Shown: piece by piece, positions 7,691-14,877 of the stretch
How the letters are laid out: each line of letters opens with the position of its first letter
Numbering within the stretch: the first letter of the stretch is position 1
Origin: Candidatus Izemoplasmatales bacterium
GTDB taxonomy: Bacteria; Bacillota_I; Bacilli_A; Izemoplasmatales; Hujiaoplasmataceae
DNA length: 32,984 bases
NCBI GenBank assembly: GCA_028698875.1
Contig: JAQVVR010000011.1
Span: 1 to 32,984 of the forward strand
Direction: 5' to 3'
Notes under the pieces: model-generated
What the model saw: only the letters and a program-made list of their open reading frames with translations
Told to the model about the DNA's origin: nothing
Databases searched by the model: none
Position numbers and translations under genes: made by a program

Positions 7691-8317
7691 CTATATTTTG
7701 TTTTCAACTTGCCATTCTTGGTAAAATACACGTAAATAACGCTTCATAAACTTAACCCGTTTTGTGGCAATTCGTTTGGCAGTCATGGTATTCATTAAAT
7801 CAGGTAATTTTAGTAACTTTTGATAGAAGTGAGCTAAAGAAGAATCATCGGTGATTGAATTATCGTAAAGCGGTCGGTGTCGACTACCGCCAAAAGCGAA
7901 TGTTCTGGCAATCCCAATTGCTCCTAACGCATCAAGTCGGTCAGCATCCTGAACGATTTTGCCTTCAATGGTAGATTCACTATGTCCTTTTAAATATGAA
8001 GAGAATGAGAGATTCGCAATTATTTCTAAAATTTCTGAAACAGGAATATACGGATTTGCAAAATCACTTAAGAAACTTTGAACACGTTGTGAATCATTTT
8101 TTTTAGCCAACTTGGGATCATCAACATCATGTAATAAGGCAGCCATTTCAATTATGAAAAGATTTGCTTTAAATGATTTTGCAATTGATAATGCCAAGGA
8201 ACGAACACGCATAATATGATGAAAATCGTGACCGGTCGAGTCATCATTTAACAATCTTTTTACGAATTGTTCTGTGGTTTTAACAATAGCAAGTTGATCT
8301 TCTGATAAATGATTCAT
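7691..8317 (-). CDS. HD-domain phosphohydrolase (YedJ-like)
   Basis: A 208-residue metal-dependent phosphohydrolase of the HD superfamily, close to the YedJ group. The metal ligands are visible as H34 in GHDFHH (29-34), H63-D64 in LLHDVDD and D124 in QDADRLDALGAIG. There is no nucleotide-synthetase domain, so a small phosphorylated or nucleotide substrate is likely. It is the first gene of the minus-strand operon. GGTGGGG lies 5 bases from the ATG. Upstream on this strand the sequence is very AT-rich with a TATAAT, but no convincing -35. The family is clear and the substrate unknown. Confidence 0.85.
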   Translation of the reverse strand: MNHLSEDQLAIVKTTEQFVKRLLNDDSTGHDFHHIMRVRSLALSIAKSFKANLFIIEMAALLHDVDDPKLAKKNDSQRVQSFLSDFANPYIPVSEILEIIANLSFSSYLKGHSESTIEGKIVQDADRLDALGAIGIARTFAFGGSRHRPLYDNSITDDSSLAHFYQKLLKLPDLMNTMTAKRIATKRVKFMKRYLRVFYQEWQVENKI

Positions 8318-8423
8318 TATACCCCACCTTAAACGCTTTTATACTATATTATAATGTACCACAAAATTGACTTATTTAAAAGCAATCTTCCGGTTTTAGA
8401 AGAAGTATATTTACGACAATAAC

Positions 8424-8452
8424 TTGAAGTAAATGATGGTTCTTGATATAAT
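8424..8452 (+). promoter_or_regulatory. Promoter of the radical SAM gene
   Basis: TTGAAG (8424-8429), a 17-base spacer and a perfect TATAAT (8447-8452) preceded by TGA. Confidence 0.8.
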
Positions 8453-8488
8453 AAAATGATAAAAAACCCATAAATATTGGAGAATGTT

Positions 8489-9352
8489 ATGCGAAAAATC
8501 CTTGCGAAATCATTATTTTTACCACCATATAATAATTATAATATTTATCGGGGTTGTACTCATGGTTGTATCTATTGTGACTCTCGGAGTAAATGCTACG
8601 AAATTGAACTGCCTTTTGAAAATATAACCGTAAAAACTAATGCTGTGGAACTTGCCCGTTGTGAACTGTCCAAAAAGCGAAATCCGATTATGGTTAACAG
8701 CGGATCCATGTGTGATCCTTATATGCCAATTGAAGCCCAATTAGAACTATCACGAAATGTTTTGAAAGTGGTACTTGAGTATGGCCATGGGGCAGGATTT
8801 TTGACTAAAAATATATTAGCACTGCGGGACCTTGATTTAATGGTTAAAATCAACATCAAAGCTAAAGCAATCGCGTGTTTCACTTTAACTACTGTCGATG
8901 ACCACTTAGCAAAAATCATTGAACCAAATGCCAGCTTACCATCGGAACGATTAAAAGCTCTCCGCCAGTTCGCTGATGCTGGAATTACCACCGGGGTATG
9001 GATGACACCACTTTTACCTTTTATCACTGCTAATGTCGATAATGTTAAAGCAATTGTCGCTGCTTGTGCTATGGCCTTGGTCAAATACATCCATATTTTT
9101 GAGATTGGGACCTCGATGCGAGAAGGATCACGTGATTTTTTTTATAATAATCTTGACCGACTTTTTCCGGGAATGAAAGAACGATATCAACAAACGTATG
9201 GATTAAAATATATTTGTCTTGCGCCAGAACACGAGAAATTGGAAAAAGTCTTCCGAGACGAATGTGACAAATATGGAATCGTTTATCTTAAGGAAGATAT
9301 TGCTAATCTTCGTCAAATTCCCAAGCACTCGCAGCAATTATCGCTTTTTTGA
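8489..9352 (+). CDS. Radical SAM protein of the spore-photoproduct-lyase-like (Rv2578c-type) family
   Basis: A 287-residue radical S-adenosylmethionine enzyme. The [4Fe-4S] motif C23-x3-C27-x2-C30 lies in RGCTHGCIYCDSR, a context typical of the SPL-like group. SGSMCDPYMPIE (about 71-82) and GFLTKN (about 96-101) also fit that layout. The C-terminal region lacks an obvious auxiliary cluster. The reaction is unknown for most members. The start is ATG at 8489 rather than TTG at 8477, because GGAG (8479-8482) overlaps the TTG. It has its own strong promoter; no terminator is visible before queT. Confidence 0.85.
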   Translation: MRKILAKSLFLPPYNNYNIYRGCTHGCIYCDSRSKCYEIELPFENITVKTNAVELARCELSKKRNPIMVNSGSMCDPYMPIEAQLELSRNVLKVVLEYGHGAGFLTKNILALRDLDLMVKINIKAKAIACFTLTTVDDHLAKIIEPNASLPSERLKALRQFADAGITTGVWMTPLLPFITANVDNVKAIVAACAMALVKYIHIFEIGTSMREGSRDFFYNNLDRLFPGMKERYQQTYGLKYICLAPEHEKLEKVFRDECDKYGIVYLKEDIANLRQIPKHSQQLSLF

Positions 9353-9384
9353 TGTAAATAACAACCTCTAAAAATTAGTAAGAA

Positions 9385-9393
9385 TGATATAAT
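9385..9393 (+). promoter_or_regulatory. Extended -10 promoter of queT
   Basis: TGATATAAT, with TG at 9385-9386 and TATAAT at 9388-9393, but no recognisable -35. Transcription would begin near 9400, exactly where the riboswitch helix P1 starts. Confidence 0.65.
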
Positions 9394-9399
9394 TAAAAC

Positions 9400-9441
9400 G
9401 GGGATGTTCCTTGCATAACCATCCCTTTAAAAAACAAGGAG
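9400..9441 (+). promoter_or_regulatory. preQ1-I riboswitch controlling queT translation
   Basis: P1 is GGGATG (9401-9406) with CATCCC (9420-9425). The loop carries TTCCTTGC...AACC, as in known preQ1-I aptamers, and C9414 is the likely ligand-pairing base. An A-rich tail (AAAAAAC) leads to the second, pseudoknotted helix: TCCTTG (9408-9413) with CAAGGA (9435-9440). That helix contains the Shine-Dalgarno AAGGAG (9436-9441), so ligand binding should hide the RBS. This is the translational arrangement known from Thermoanaerobacter. The 42-base size fits the class. Confidence 0.9.
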
Positions 9442-9449
9442 ATTGTAAT

Positions 9450-10001
9450 ATGACAATTAAAAAAATGACAAAAATGGCAATTGTAATTGCCTTATATGTT
9501 GTCCTCACGTATGTATTTTCGTTCATGGCCTATCAGAATATTCAATTTAGGATTGCTGAGATTTTAGTGCTTTTGTGTTTTTATAAAAAAGACTATGCAA
9601 TTCCATTAATCATTGCTTGTGCCATTAGTAATATCCCGTCCACTTTAGGAATTATTGATGTGGTGTTTGGAACAATGGGAACGGCTATTGCTGTTTTGGG
9701 AATCGTTTTGGTAGCACACTTTAAGAATAAGTTTCGTCATGCTTGGATTGCTTTATTAATAGCTTCAATGTTTCCTGTTATCGCAAATGGTTTCTTTGTT
9801 GGCTTGGAGTATTCTTTGTTTGCAGGCTATCCATTTGTGGAAACGGCGCTATCAGTTGCTTTTGGTGAATTTGTGGTTATTTCCTTTTTTGGAGTTATTG
9901 TGTTTACGATTCTATCAAGAAATAAGTTCTTTATGCAGTTGATTACCACTGATTTGGCTTTTAAATCATATGATGGGGAACATGATGGGGAAAAACAATA
10001 A
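9450..10001 (+). CDS. queT: QueT-family queuosine-precursor transporter
   Basis: A 183-residue integral membrane protein with about five to six hydrophobic helices, of the QueT family. It is the substrate-binding S component of an ECF-type importer for preQ1/preQ0-type queuosine precursors. The segment from about 14 to 42 (YVVLTYVFSFMAYQ, then QFRIAEILVLLCFY) is the characteristic QueT start. The preQ1-I riboswitch immediately upstream confirms the substrate class independently. The start is ATG at 9450, 8 bases after AAGGAG; the alternative TTG at 9411 lies inside the aptamer and is rejected. No ECF A/T genes lie nearby, so it would share the general energy-coupling module. Confidence 0.93.
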   Translation: MTIKKMTKMAIVIALYVVLTYVFSFMAYQNIQFRIAEILVLLCFYKKDYAIPLIIACAISNIPSTLGIIDVVFGTMGTAIAVLGIVLVAHFKNKFRHAWIALLIASMFPVIANGFFVGLEYSLFAGYPFVETALSVAFGEFVVISFFGVIVFTILSRNKFFMQLITTDLAFKSYDGEHDGEKQ

Positions 10002-10008
10002 ATCGATT

Positions 10009-10034
10009 AGAAGTGGAAAACGCTTCTTTTTTTT
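10009..10034 (+). terminator. Terminator after queT
   Basis: AGAAGTG (10009-10015) pairs with CGCTTCT (10021-10027) around GAAAA, followed by eight T. Confidence 0.85.
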
Positions 10035-10044
10035 CGGATATACT

Positions 10045-10073
10045 TTGTAAATGATGTATATTCATGATAGAAT
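10045..10073 (+). promoter_or_regulatory. Promoter of the ywaF-thpR pair
   Basis: TTGTAA (10045-10050), a 17-base spacer and TAGAAT (10068-10073) preceded by TGA. Confidence 0.75.
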
Positions 10074-10109
10074 CCTTATTATGCAACATAATACATCGGG
10101 AGGAATTCT

Positions 10110-10865
10110 ATGTTTACCACCATGCATTTCGTCATTTTAGGTATTTGCTTTGTGGGTGCAACGGTCATTTTGTATTTCTTAAAGAAAAAACAGGTTAAAC
10201 TCGAAAAAATGATGACCATTATGGTAATTGTTACGGTATTTTCCGAACTAGGCAAAGTATTAGCACGCATTGACGTTGTTGATGGGAAGGCATTACTGGC
10301 ATCTGAGTTTTTACCATTTCATCTGTGTTCAATTCAGCTATTTTTGATTTGGTATCTTAAATTTTTCTGCAAAAACAAGAAAATTCAAGAAACGCTTTTG
10401 GCTTTTATGTATCCGACTTGCTTTTTAGGTGGACTAATGGCGCTTATAATTGCGACAGTTGACCCAGTTTCGTTTGCAAATCCAGATATTTATGAATACT
10501 TTGGGTACCATATGATGATGGTAGTACTGGGACTATATATTCCGTTAACCAAGCAAGTTGAATTCAATTTCAAAACCCTAGTTAAAACCGGCGCTTTATT
10601 ATTGATTGTTTTTTTCTTCTCAATCTACCTTAACTCAATGTTTACGCATCTAACTCCTACCAATTTCTTTTTCTCCGCTTTCCCACCACTTGATGGTCTG
10701 CCGTATCTTAATTTCACTTTCTTTGGTTATGTATTTGCCGATGAAAAAATTGGTTGGATTTTTTATATACTAAAATTAATGTTTTTAGGTCTGGTTTTGG
10801 TTACCTTATCATACTTGCCATTTTTACTTAAAAAATCAGTTAAGGATTCCGCATTAACCGCTTAA
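10110..10865 (+). CDS. YwaF-type (TIGR02206/TMEM164-like) membrane protein
   Basis: A 251-residue polytopic membrane protein with about seven hydrophobic helices. The conserved motif SEFLPFHLCSIQLF (about 65-78) and the later YFGYHMMMVVLGLYIPL (about 131-147) are characteristic of the YwaF/TMEM164 family. Bacterial members are uncharacterised; the animal homologue is an acyltransferase that uses a Cys/His pair, and the paired HLC here is consistent with that, as inference. GGGAGG lies 6 bases before the ATG. thpR follows 19 bases downstream without a terminator, so the two share a transcript. Confidence 0.8.
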   Translation: MFTTMHFVILGICFVGATVILYFLKKKQVKLEKMMTIMVIVTVFSELGKVLARIDVVDGKALLASEFLPFHLCSIQLFLIWYLKFFCKNKKIQETLLAFMYPTCFLGGLMALIIATVDPVSFANPDIYEYFGYHMMMVVLGLYIPLTKQVEFNFKTLVKTGALLLIVFFFSIYLNSMFTHLTPTNFFFSAFPPLDGLPYLNFTFFGYVFADEKIGWIFYILKLMFLGLVLVTLSYLPFLLKKSVKDSALTA

Positions 10866-10884
10866 CATATTAAGGAACGATATT

Positions 10885-11424
10885 ATGCGTTTGTTTATAG
10901 CAATTAATTTTGATGATAAAACGAAAACAGCTTTCAGCAAAATCATTCAATCGCTTAAAACGATTTCAATTAAGGGAAACTTTACTTCAACTGCCAATTT
11001 GCATCTGACTTTGGCTTTTTTGGGGGAACGCAACCAGGTCGAAGTTGATGCTATATATCAGGCAATGCACAAAATATCATCCCGATCAATTAAACTTGCT
11101 TTTATGCGAATAGGATTTTTTGCACGAAACAGCAGTAAAACAAAGTTGGTTTGGATCGGAGTGGAGCCTAACCCCGATCTAAACGCGTTGTTTCAAGATT
11201 TAAAACATGTTTTAGCATCGCATGCCATTTTTTTTGAGGATATTGATTTTTCTCCACATATCACAATTGGGAGAGAAATAATATTACAAAACGATGTTGA
11301 ATCATTTGATTCAACTATATGTTTTGAACCAGTATCTTTTCAACCAGATCGAATCAGTCTTATGGAATCAAAACACCAAGACGGCATTTTATTTTATCAT
11401 GAGTTAGGCAGCAAAAAGTTATGA
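10885..11424 (+). CDS. thpR: RNA 2',3'-cyclic phosphodiesterase (LigT/ThpR)
   Basis: A 179-residue member of the 2H phosphoesterase superfamily that opens 2',3'-cyclic phosphates on RNA. Both HxTx motifs are present: HLTL at 40-43 and HITI at 125-128. The first is in a typical NLHLTLAFLGE context and the second in FSPHITIGRE. Length and layout match ThpR. AAGGA precedes the ATG. The physiological role in bacteria is not settled. It lies 19 bases after the YwaF-type gene, with no clear terminator afterwards. Confidence 0.92.
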   Translation: MRLFIAINFDDKTKTAFSKIIQSLKTISIKGNFTSTANLHLTLAFLGERNQVEVDAIYQAMHKISSRSIKLAFMRIGFFARNSSKTKLVWIGVEPNPDLNALFQDLKHVLASHAIFFEDIDFSPHITIGREIILQNDVESFDSTICFEPVSFQPDRISLMESKHQDGILFYHELGSKKL

Positions 11425-11456
11425 ATATGCTTTTGTACAAAAACTACAAAAAATGA

Positions 11457-11484
11457 TTGATTTTTATGTGGATAATGATATACT
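11457..11484 (+). promoter_or_regulatory. Promoter of the uracil permease leader
   Basis: TTGATT (11457-11462), a 16-base spacer and TATACT (11479-11484) preceded by TGA. The perfect palindrome TTTTGTACAAAA (11431-11442) lies 15 bases upstream of the -35. Confidence 0.7.
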
Positions 11485-11490
11485 GTTATT

Positions 11491-11582
11491 AGTTTAGGTC
11501 CTTTAACCGATGCCAGTGAGCTTCGGAAGGTAGCTTAGCCATTAATTTACCTTAAAAGGATGCCCACGGGTATCTTTTTTTT
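11491..11582 (+). promoter_or_regulatory. Transcription attenuator, probably PyrR-responsive
   Basis: Three mutually exclusive elements are visible. The terminator is GGATGCC-like: 11559-11564 pairs with 11569-11574, extended by A/T pairs, with a CACG loop and a run of eight T. An antiterminator can form between TCCTTTAA (11499-11506) and TTAAAAGGA (11552-11560), which would break the terminator. The upstream segment with CCAGTGAG, CTTCGG and GAAGG (about 11507-11531) resembles the conserved PyrR-binding anti-antiterminator hairpin, and CTTTAA before it is also common in such leaders. Attenuator architecture is clear; the PyrR assignment rests on partial motif similarity plus the downstream gene. 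Confidence 0.65.
11554..11582 (+). terminator. Intrinsic terminator of the uracil permease leader
   Basis: The helix spans 11554-11564 and 11569-11579 (AAAAGGATGCC with GGTATC and T's, two G-U pairs), and the T run continues to 11582. It lies 38 bases before the start codon. Confidence 0.85.
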
Positions 11583-11620
11583 GGTCAGGGCCGGACAAAA
11601 AAAACGAAAAGGAGAATACA

Positions 11621-13003
11621 ATGGTAAAAGAAACAAAAAACATCATTGGGTATCTACCTGATGAAAGACCATCATGGGGTAAACTGATCCTATTTGCTTT
11701 TCAGCACATTTTAGTCATGTTCCCCGCCACAGTATTAGTCGCTTTGTTAACTGGGTTTCACATTTCTACCACGATTTTCGCTAGCGGTCTGGCAACATTG
11801 TGCTTTATTTTGGTTACAAAAGGCAAGATTCCGCTTTATTATGGGTCAAGTTTTTCATATATTGCGGCAATTATTGGCATCACGTGTATTACCACCCCAG
11901 GGGAAATCGCTTCTGATGCCTTAATTGGACAAGCTCAGTTTGGGATTATTTTATCGGGGTTTGTATCCATTGGGGCCGGTTTGATTGTTAATGCTTTTGG
12001 ATTTGCAAAAATTCAAAAGGTGCTTCCACCTGCTGTTACGGGACCGGTAGCCATGATTATTGGCTTATCGCTGGCAGGAACCGCATTGAGTCAAGCCTCG
12101 GGGTATAACGCCGATTTGGGGACTGTTTCTCAGTCGTCATGGGCAATTGCTTTAATAACATTAATATCGATTATTGTATACACAGTCATATTCAAAAAAG
12201 GAGTTTTGAGTCAACTCCCGATTTTGTTGGGAATTTTAACAGGATATGTTGCGGCATTACTTTCGGATACGTTTTTTAGAACAAACATGCTTGATTTTAG
12301 TAACGTCTTTGCGGAAGGGTTTGTTAACGTACCGCATTTCACTCTTCCAGTTCCTTCATGGACGGCGGTTTTCGCTATTATGCCGATTGCCTTGGCAACA
12401 ATTCCCGAATCAACGGCTCATCTTTTTCAAATCGATTTGTATGTTAATGATTTAGCAAAAAAGAAAGCCACAACCAAAAAATATCCAATCAACGATAAAT
12501 TAGGTCTCAATTTGATTGGCGATGGAATTGGGGATATTGTCTCAGGCTTTGTAGGCGGCCCTGCTGGGACAAACTATGGGGAAAACATTTCCACTATGGC
12601 TATCACAAAGAATTTCTCGATATGGGTTTTAGGGGCGGCAGCAATCTTTACGATGATCATAGCCTTTTTTACACCTTTAGCAAATTTGATATATACATTG
12701 CCTAGTGCTGTCATTGGTGGGGCTTCTATCTATTTATTTGGTGTAATCGCCGCTCAAGGAATTGCCATTATGATTGAAAAGAAAGTTGATATGTTTGATG
12801 CAAAAAATATGGCAATAATTGCCGTTATATTGATATTTGGCGTCGGAGGTTCATTCCTGTTTGGAGGTGTCATTCCGATGTTTGGTATGCAACTCCCAGC
12901 AATCGCTACAGCTGCTATTGCAGGAATTCTTCTAAATGCTGGATTTTTGATCGGAACAGCAATTTCAAAAAAAACTAAAAAGATCGAAGCGATTCAAGAG
13001 TAA
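11621..13003 (+). CDS. uraA: Uracil permease (NCS2 family)
   Basis: A 460-residue NCS2 (nucleobase:cation symporter 2) transporter of the UraA/PyrP type, importing uracil across the cell membrane with protons. The N-terminus (GYLPDERPSWGKLILFAFQH) is typical of uracil permeases. YYGSSFSYIAAI (TM3), PAVTGPVAMIIGLSLAG, and GGPAGTNYGENISTMAIT at about 307-324 correspond to the conserved substrate-site regions. About 12-14 hydrophobic segments are present. AAGGAG lies 6 bases from the ATG. The attenuator leader makes pyrimidine control likely. A xanthine permease is less likely because of the N-terminus and the lack of a purine aptamer here. Confidence 0.9.
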   Translation: MVKETKNIIGYLPDERPSWGKLILFAFQHILVMFPATVLVALLTGFHISTTIFASGLATLCFILVTKGKIPLYYGSSFSYIAAIIGITCITTPGEIASDALIGQAQFGIILSGFVSIGAGLIVNAFGFAKIQKVLPPAVTGPVAMIIGLSLAGTALSQASGYNADLGTVSQSSWAIALITLISIIVYTVIFKKGVLSQLPILLGILTGYVAALLSDTFFRTNMLDFSNVFAEGFVNVPHFTLPVPSWTAVFAIMPIALATIPESTAHLFQIDLYVNDLAKKKATTKKYPINDKLGLNLIGDGIGDIVSGFVGGPAGTNYGENISTMAITKNFSIWVLGAAAIFTMIIAFFTPLANLIYTLPSAVIGGASIYLFGVIAAQGIAIMIEKKVDMFDAKNMAIIAVILIFGVGGSFLFGGVIPMFGMQLPAIATAAIAGILLNAGFLIGTAISKKTKKIEAIQE

Positions 13004-13016
13004 GTTAGAAAGTTTT

Positions 13017-13056
13017 AATAGTTTGCCACGAACACAAACGTGGCAAACTATTTTTA
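13017..13056 (+). terminator. Terminator after the uracil permease gene
   Basis: A perfect 14-bp helix, AATAGTTTGCCACG (13017-13030) with CGTGGCAAACTATT (13039-13052), then TTTATTT. Confidence 0.92.
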
Positions 13057-13084
13057 TTTAATTGATTATCTCGAATCTTTCATC

Positions 13085-13113
13085 TTGCACGAGTGCCTTG
13101 AGCATGGTATAAT
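13085..13113 (+). promoter_or_regulatory. Promoter of tRNA-Gln
   Basis: TTGCAC (13085-13090), a 17-base spacer and a perfect TATAAT (13108-13113), 12 bases before the mature tRNA 5' end. Confidence 0.85.
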
Positions 13114-13125
13114 AATCGTCGATAT

Positions 13126-13201
13126 TGGGCTATGGCCAAGTTGGTCAAGGCATCGGACTCTGACTCCGAAACCGCTAGTTCGAATCTAGCTAGCCCAGCC
13201 A
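13126..13201 (+). tRNA. tRNA-Gln (anticodon CTG)
   Basis: Acceptor TGGGCTA (13126-13132) pairs fully with TAGCCCA (13191-13197). The anticodon stem is TCGGA/TCCGA with loop CTCTGAC, so the anticodon is CTG (13160-13162), reading CAG. The T arm is GCTAG-TTCGAAT-CTAGC. CCA is encoded (13199-13201). U1-A72 and G73 are usual for tRNA-Gln. The CTG isoacceptor is dispensable in many AT-rich genomes, where TTG alone can suffice. Confidence 0.95.
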
Positions 13202-13210
13202 CTAATATTT

Positions 13211-13240
13211 AAACGTTCATTCATCGATGAGCGTTTTTTT
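13211..13240 (+). terminator. Terminator after tRNA-Gln
   Basis: AAACGTTCAT (13211-13220) pairs with ATGAGCGTTT (13227-13236) around TCATCG, within a seven-T run. Confidence 0.85.
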
Positions 13241-13270
13241 ATTTGAATGTATTTTTTTTTAAAATAAATG

Positions 13271-13279
13271 TGATATAAT
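13271..13279 (+). promoter_or_regulatory. Extended -10 promoter of the ASCH gene
   Basis: TGATATAAT with no clear -35, 28 bases before the start codon. Confidence 0.6.
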
Positions 13280-13306
13280 GCAAACATAATAATAAAATGG
13301 TGAAAT

Positions 13307-13804
13307 ATGGATAATTTTATAAATGAAAAGGCTTGGAACTTTTTTTTAAAGCTTCGACATTTGGACCGTCATACAACGTTTCTGGAAACATTTTATTTTT
13401 CTGATAACGAGAAAACGGCTAACAAATTATTAAAACTTGTTCTTGAAGGAACAAAAAAAGCTACTTCATCGTGCTTAAAATCATATGAAATTGAGGAAAG
13501 TCGAATTCCAAAAGTGGGTGATTATTCGATTGTTACAAATTGGCAAGGTGATCCTCAATGTGTTATTAAGACAACAAAAGTTTCAATTATGCCATATAAA
13601 AATATGACATATGAAATATGCAAACGCGAAGGAGAGGATCGATGTCTAAAGACTTGGCAACGAAATCATTGGGAAGCCTTCACTAAAGAAGGCATCGAAC
13701 TTGGTTTTTGTTTCACTAAAGAAATGCTGATTATTTTCGAAGACTTTATAATTGATTATATTTTCAGCATTGATGATATCACGTCTTTTAAACGGAAACT
13801 TTGA
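13307..13804 (+). CDS. ASCH (DUF984) domain protein
   Basis: A 165-residue ASCH-fold protein of the DUF984 type. The family motif appears as VLEGTKKATSSCL (about 45-57), followed by PKVGDYSIVTNWQGDPQCVIKTT (about 69-91), then the REGED....W...H core (about 107-121). ASCH domains resemble PUA and are thought to bind RNA or modified nucleobases; some hydrolyse N4-acetylcytidine. A nucleobase-linked role is therefore plausible but unproven. The RBS is weak (GGTG, 5 bases before the ATG at 13307). It stands alone, with no clear terminator before the opp promoter. Confidence 0.82.
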   Translation: MDNFINEKAWNFFLKLRHLDRHTTFLETFYFSDNEKTANKLLKLVLEGTKKATSSCLKSYEIEESRIPKVGDYSIVTNWQGDPQCVIKTTKVSIMPYKNMTYEICKREGEDRCLKTWQRNHWEAFTKEGIELGFCFTKEMLIIFEDFIIDYIFSIDDITSFKRKL

Positions 13805-13888
13805 AAATAGATCTTCAGTAATATTAATGTTAGTGGCAATTTTCCATTTTTTATGAAAAGTAATTTTAAGCAACATTTAGTAAACCCC

Positions 13889-13916
13889 TTGAAATATGTT
13901 TTAGACAAGGTATAAT
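13889..13916 (+). promoter_or_regulatory. Promoter of the opp operon
   Basis: TTGAAA (13889-13894), a 16-base spacer and a perfect TATAAT (13911-13916). Bases 13805-13888 hold nothing else I can support. Confidence 0.85.
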
Positions 13917-13938
13917 ACCTACTTAATAAGGAAATCAG

Positions 13939-14877
13939 GTGATTGCAACGAATAACTACTATCTGAAAAGAGTAATCTCGTCCATCATCACAATTCTTTT
14001 GATTGCGACTTTGACGTTTATTATGATGCACTCCATTCCTGGAGGACCGTTTGCAAGAGAACGGGCTTTGCCCGCCGAAATTATCGCTGCCTTAAATGAA
14101 AAATATCATTTAGATGATCCATTGATCAAACAATATGTTGATTATATGACTGGTTTGATTACATTTGATATGGGTCCGTCATTTAAAAAGCCAGGATATA
14201 CCGTCGAAGAATTAATTGCGATTGGATTCCCAAACAGTGCTAAAATTGGTGGCTTGGCCATCTTACTTATTATTATCGTCGGTATTCCTCTTGGTATTAT
14301 TTCCGCATTGAAACAAAATAAACCAATTGATTACATTGTAATGTTTATTGCCACATTGGGTGTGACGATCCCGGCTTTTGTTATAGCTAGTGTGTATTTG
14401 TACATATTTGCCTTTCGATTGGAATGGGTTGATGCCATCGGGTTAGATAAAACCACCTCATATATTGGGCCGGTTATTGCTTTGTGCGGCTATTCATTGT
14501 CGTTTGTATCCCGCTTAACTCGGTCATCTATGCTTGAGGTTTTGCGTCAAGACTATATTAGAACCGCACGAGCAAACGGGATTTCTAAATATAAAGTAAT
14601 TTATAAACATGCCCTTAAAAATGCTTTAATCCCCGTCGTTACTTATCTCGGACCGATGATTGCGGCAATTCTTACTGGCTCTTTTGTAGTTGAAAGGGTA
14701 TTTTCAATTCCGGGAATTGGCAAATATTTTGTTAGCAGTGTTTCCGATCGTGATTATACTGTCATTTTGGGAACTACGATTTTTTATGCAGTTTTATATG
14801 TTGTAATGGTACTCATAGTCGATGTGGCTTATTCGTTCCTCGATCCCCGCATTCGTCTGGGAAAGAAGAGTGAATAA
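13939..14877 (+). CDS. oppB: Oligopeptide ABC transporter permease OppB
   Basis: A 312-residue inner permease of an oligopeptide importer, with about six transmembrane helices. N-terminal helix 1 ends in the family signature TFIMMHSIPGGPF (about 27-39). The EAA-like loop that contacts the ATPases is at about 209-234 (RQDYIRTARANG, then HALKNALIP). The start is a GTG at 13939, 6 bases after AAGGAA, with no suitable ATG near. The stop overlaps the oppC start by one base (TAATG), so translation is coupled. It is the first gene of oppBCDFA. Confidence 0.93.
   Translation: MIATNNYYLKRVISSIITILLIATLTFIMMHSIPGGPFARERALPAEIIAALNEKYHLDDPLIKQYVDYMTGLITFDMGPSFKKPGYTVEELIAIGFPNSAKIGGLAILLIIIVGIPLGIISALKQNKPIDYIVMFIATLGVTIPAFVIASVYLYIFAFRLEWVDAIGLDKTTSYIGPVIALCGYSLSFVSRLTRSSMLEVLRQDYIRTARANGISKYKVIYKHALKNALIPVVTYLGPMIAAILTGSFVVERVFSIPGIGKYFVSSVSDRDYTVILGTTIFYAVLYVVMVLIVDVAYSFLDPRIRLGKKSE

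Noticed and set aside
11431-11442. Palindrome TTTTGTACAAAA upstream of the uracil permease promoter
   Set aside because: A low-complexity 12-base palindrome occurs by chance in AT-rich DNA, and no second copy or regulator supports it as an operator.
13126-13306. tRNA gene as an integration site for a mobile element
   Set aside because: No repeat of the tRNA 3' end, integrase or compositional shift is visible around any of the three tRNA genes.
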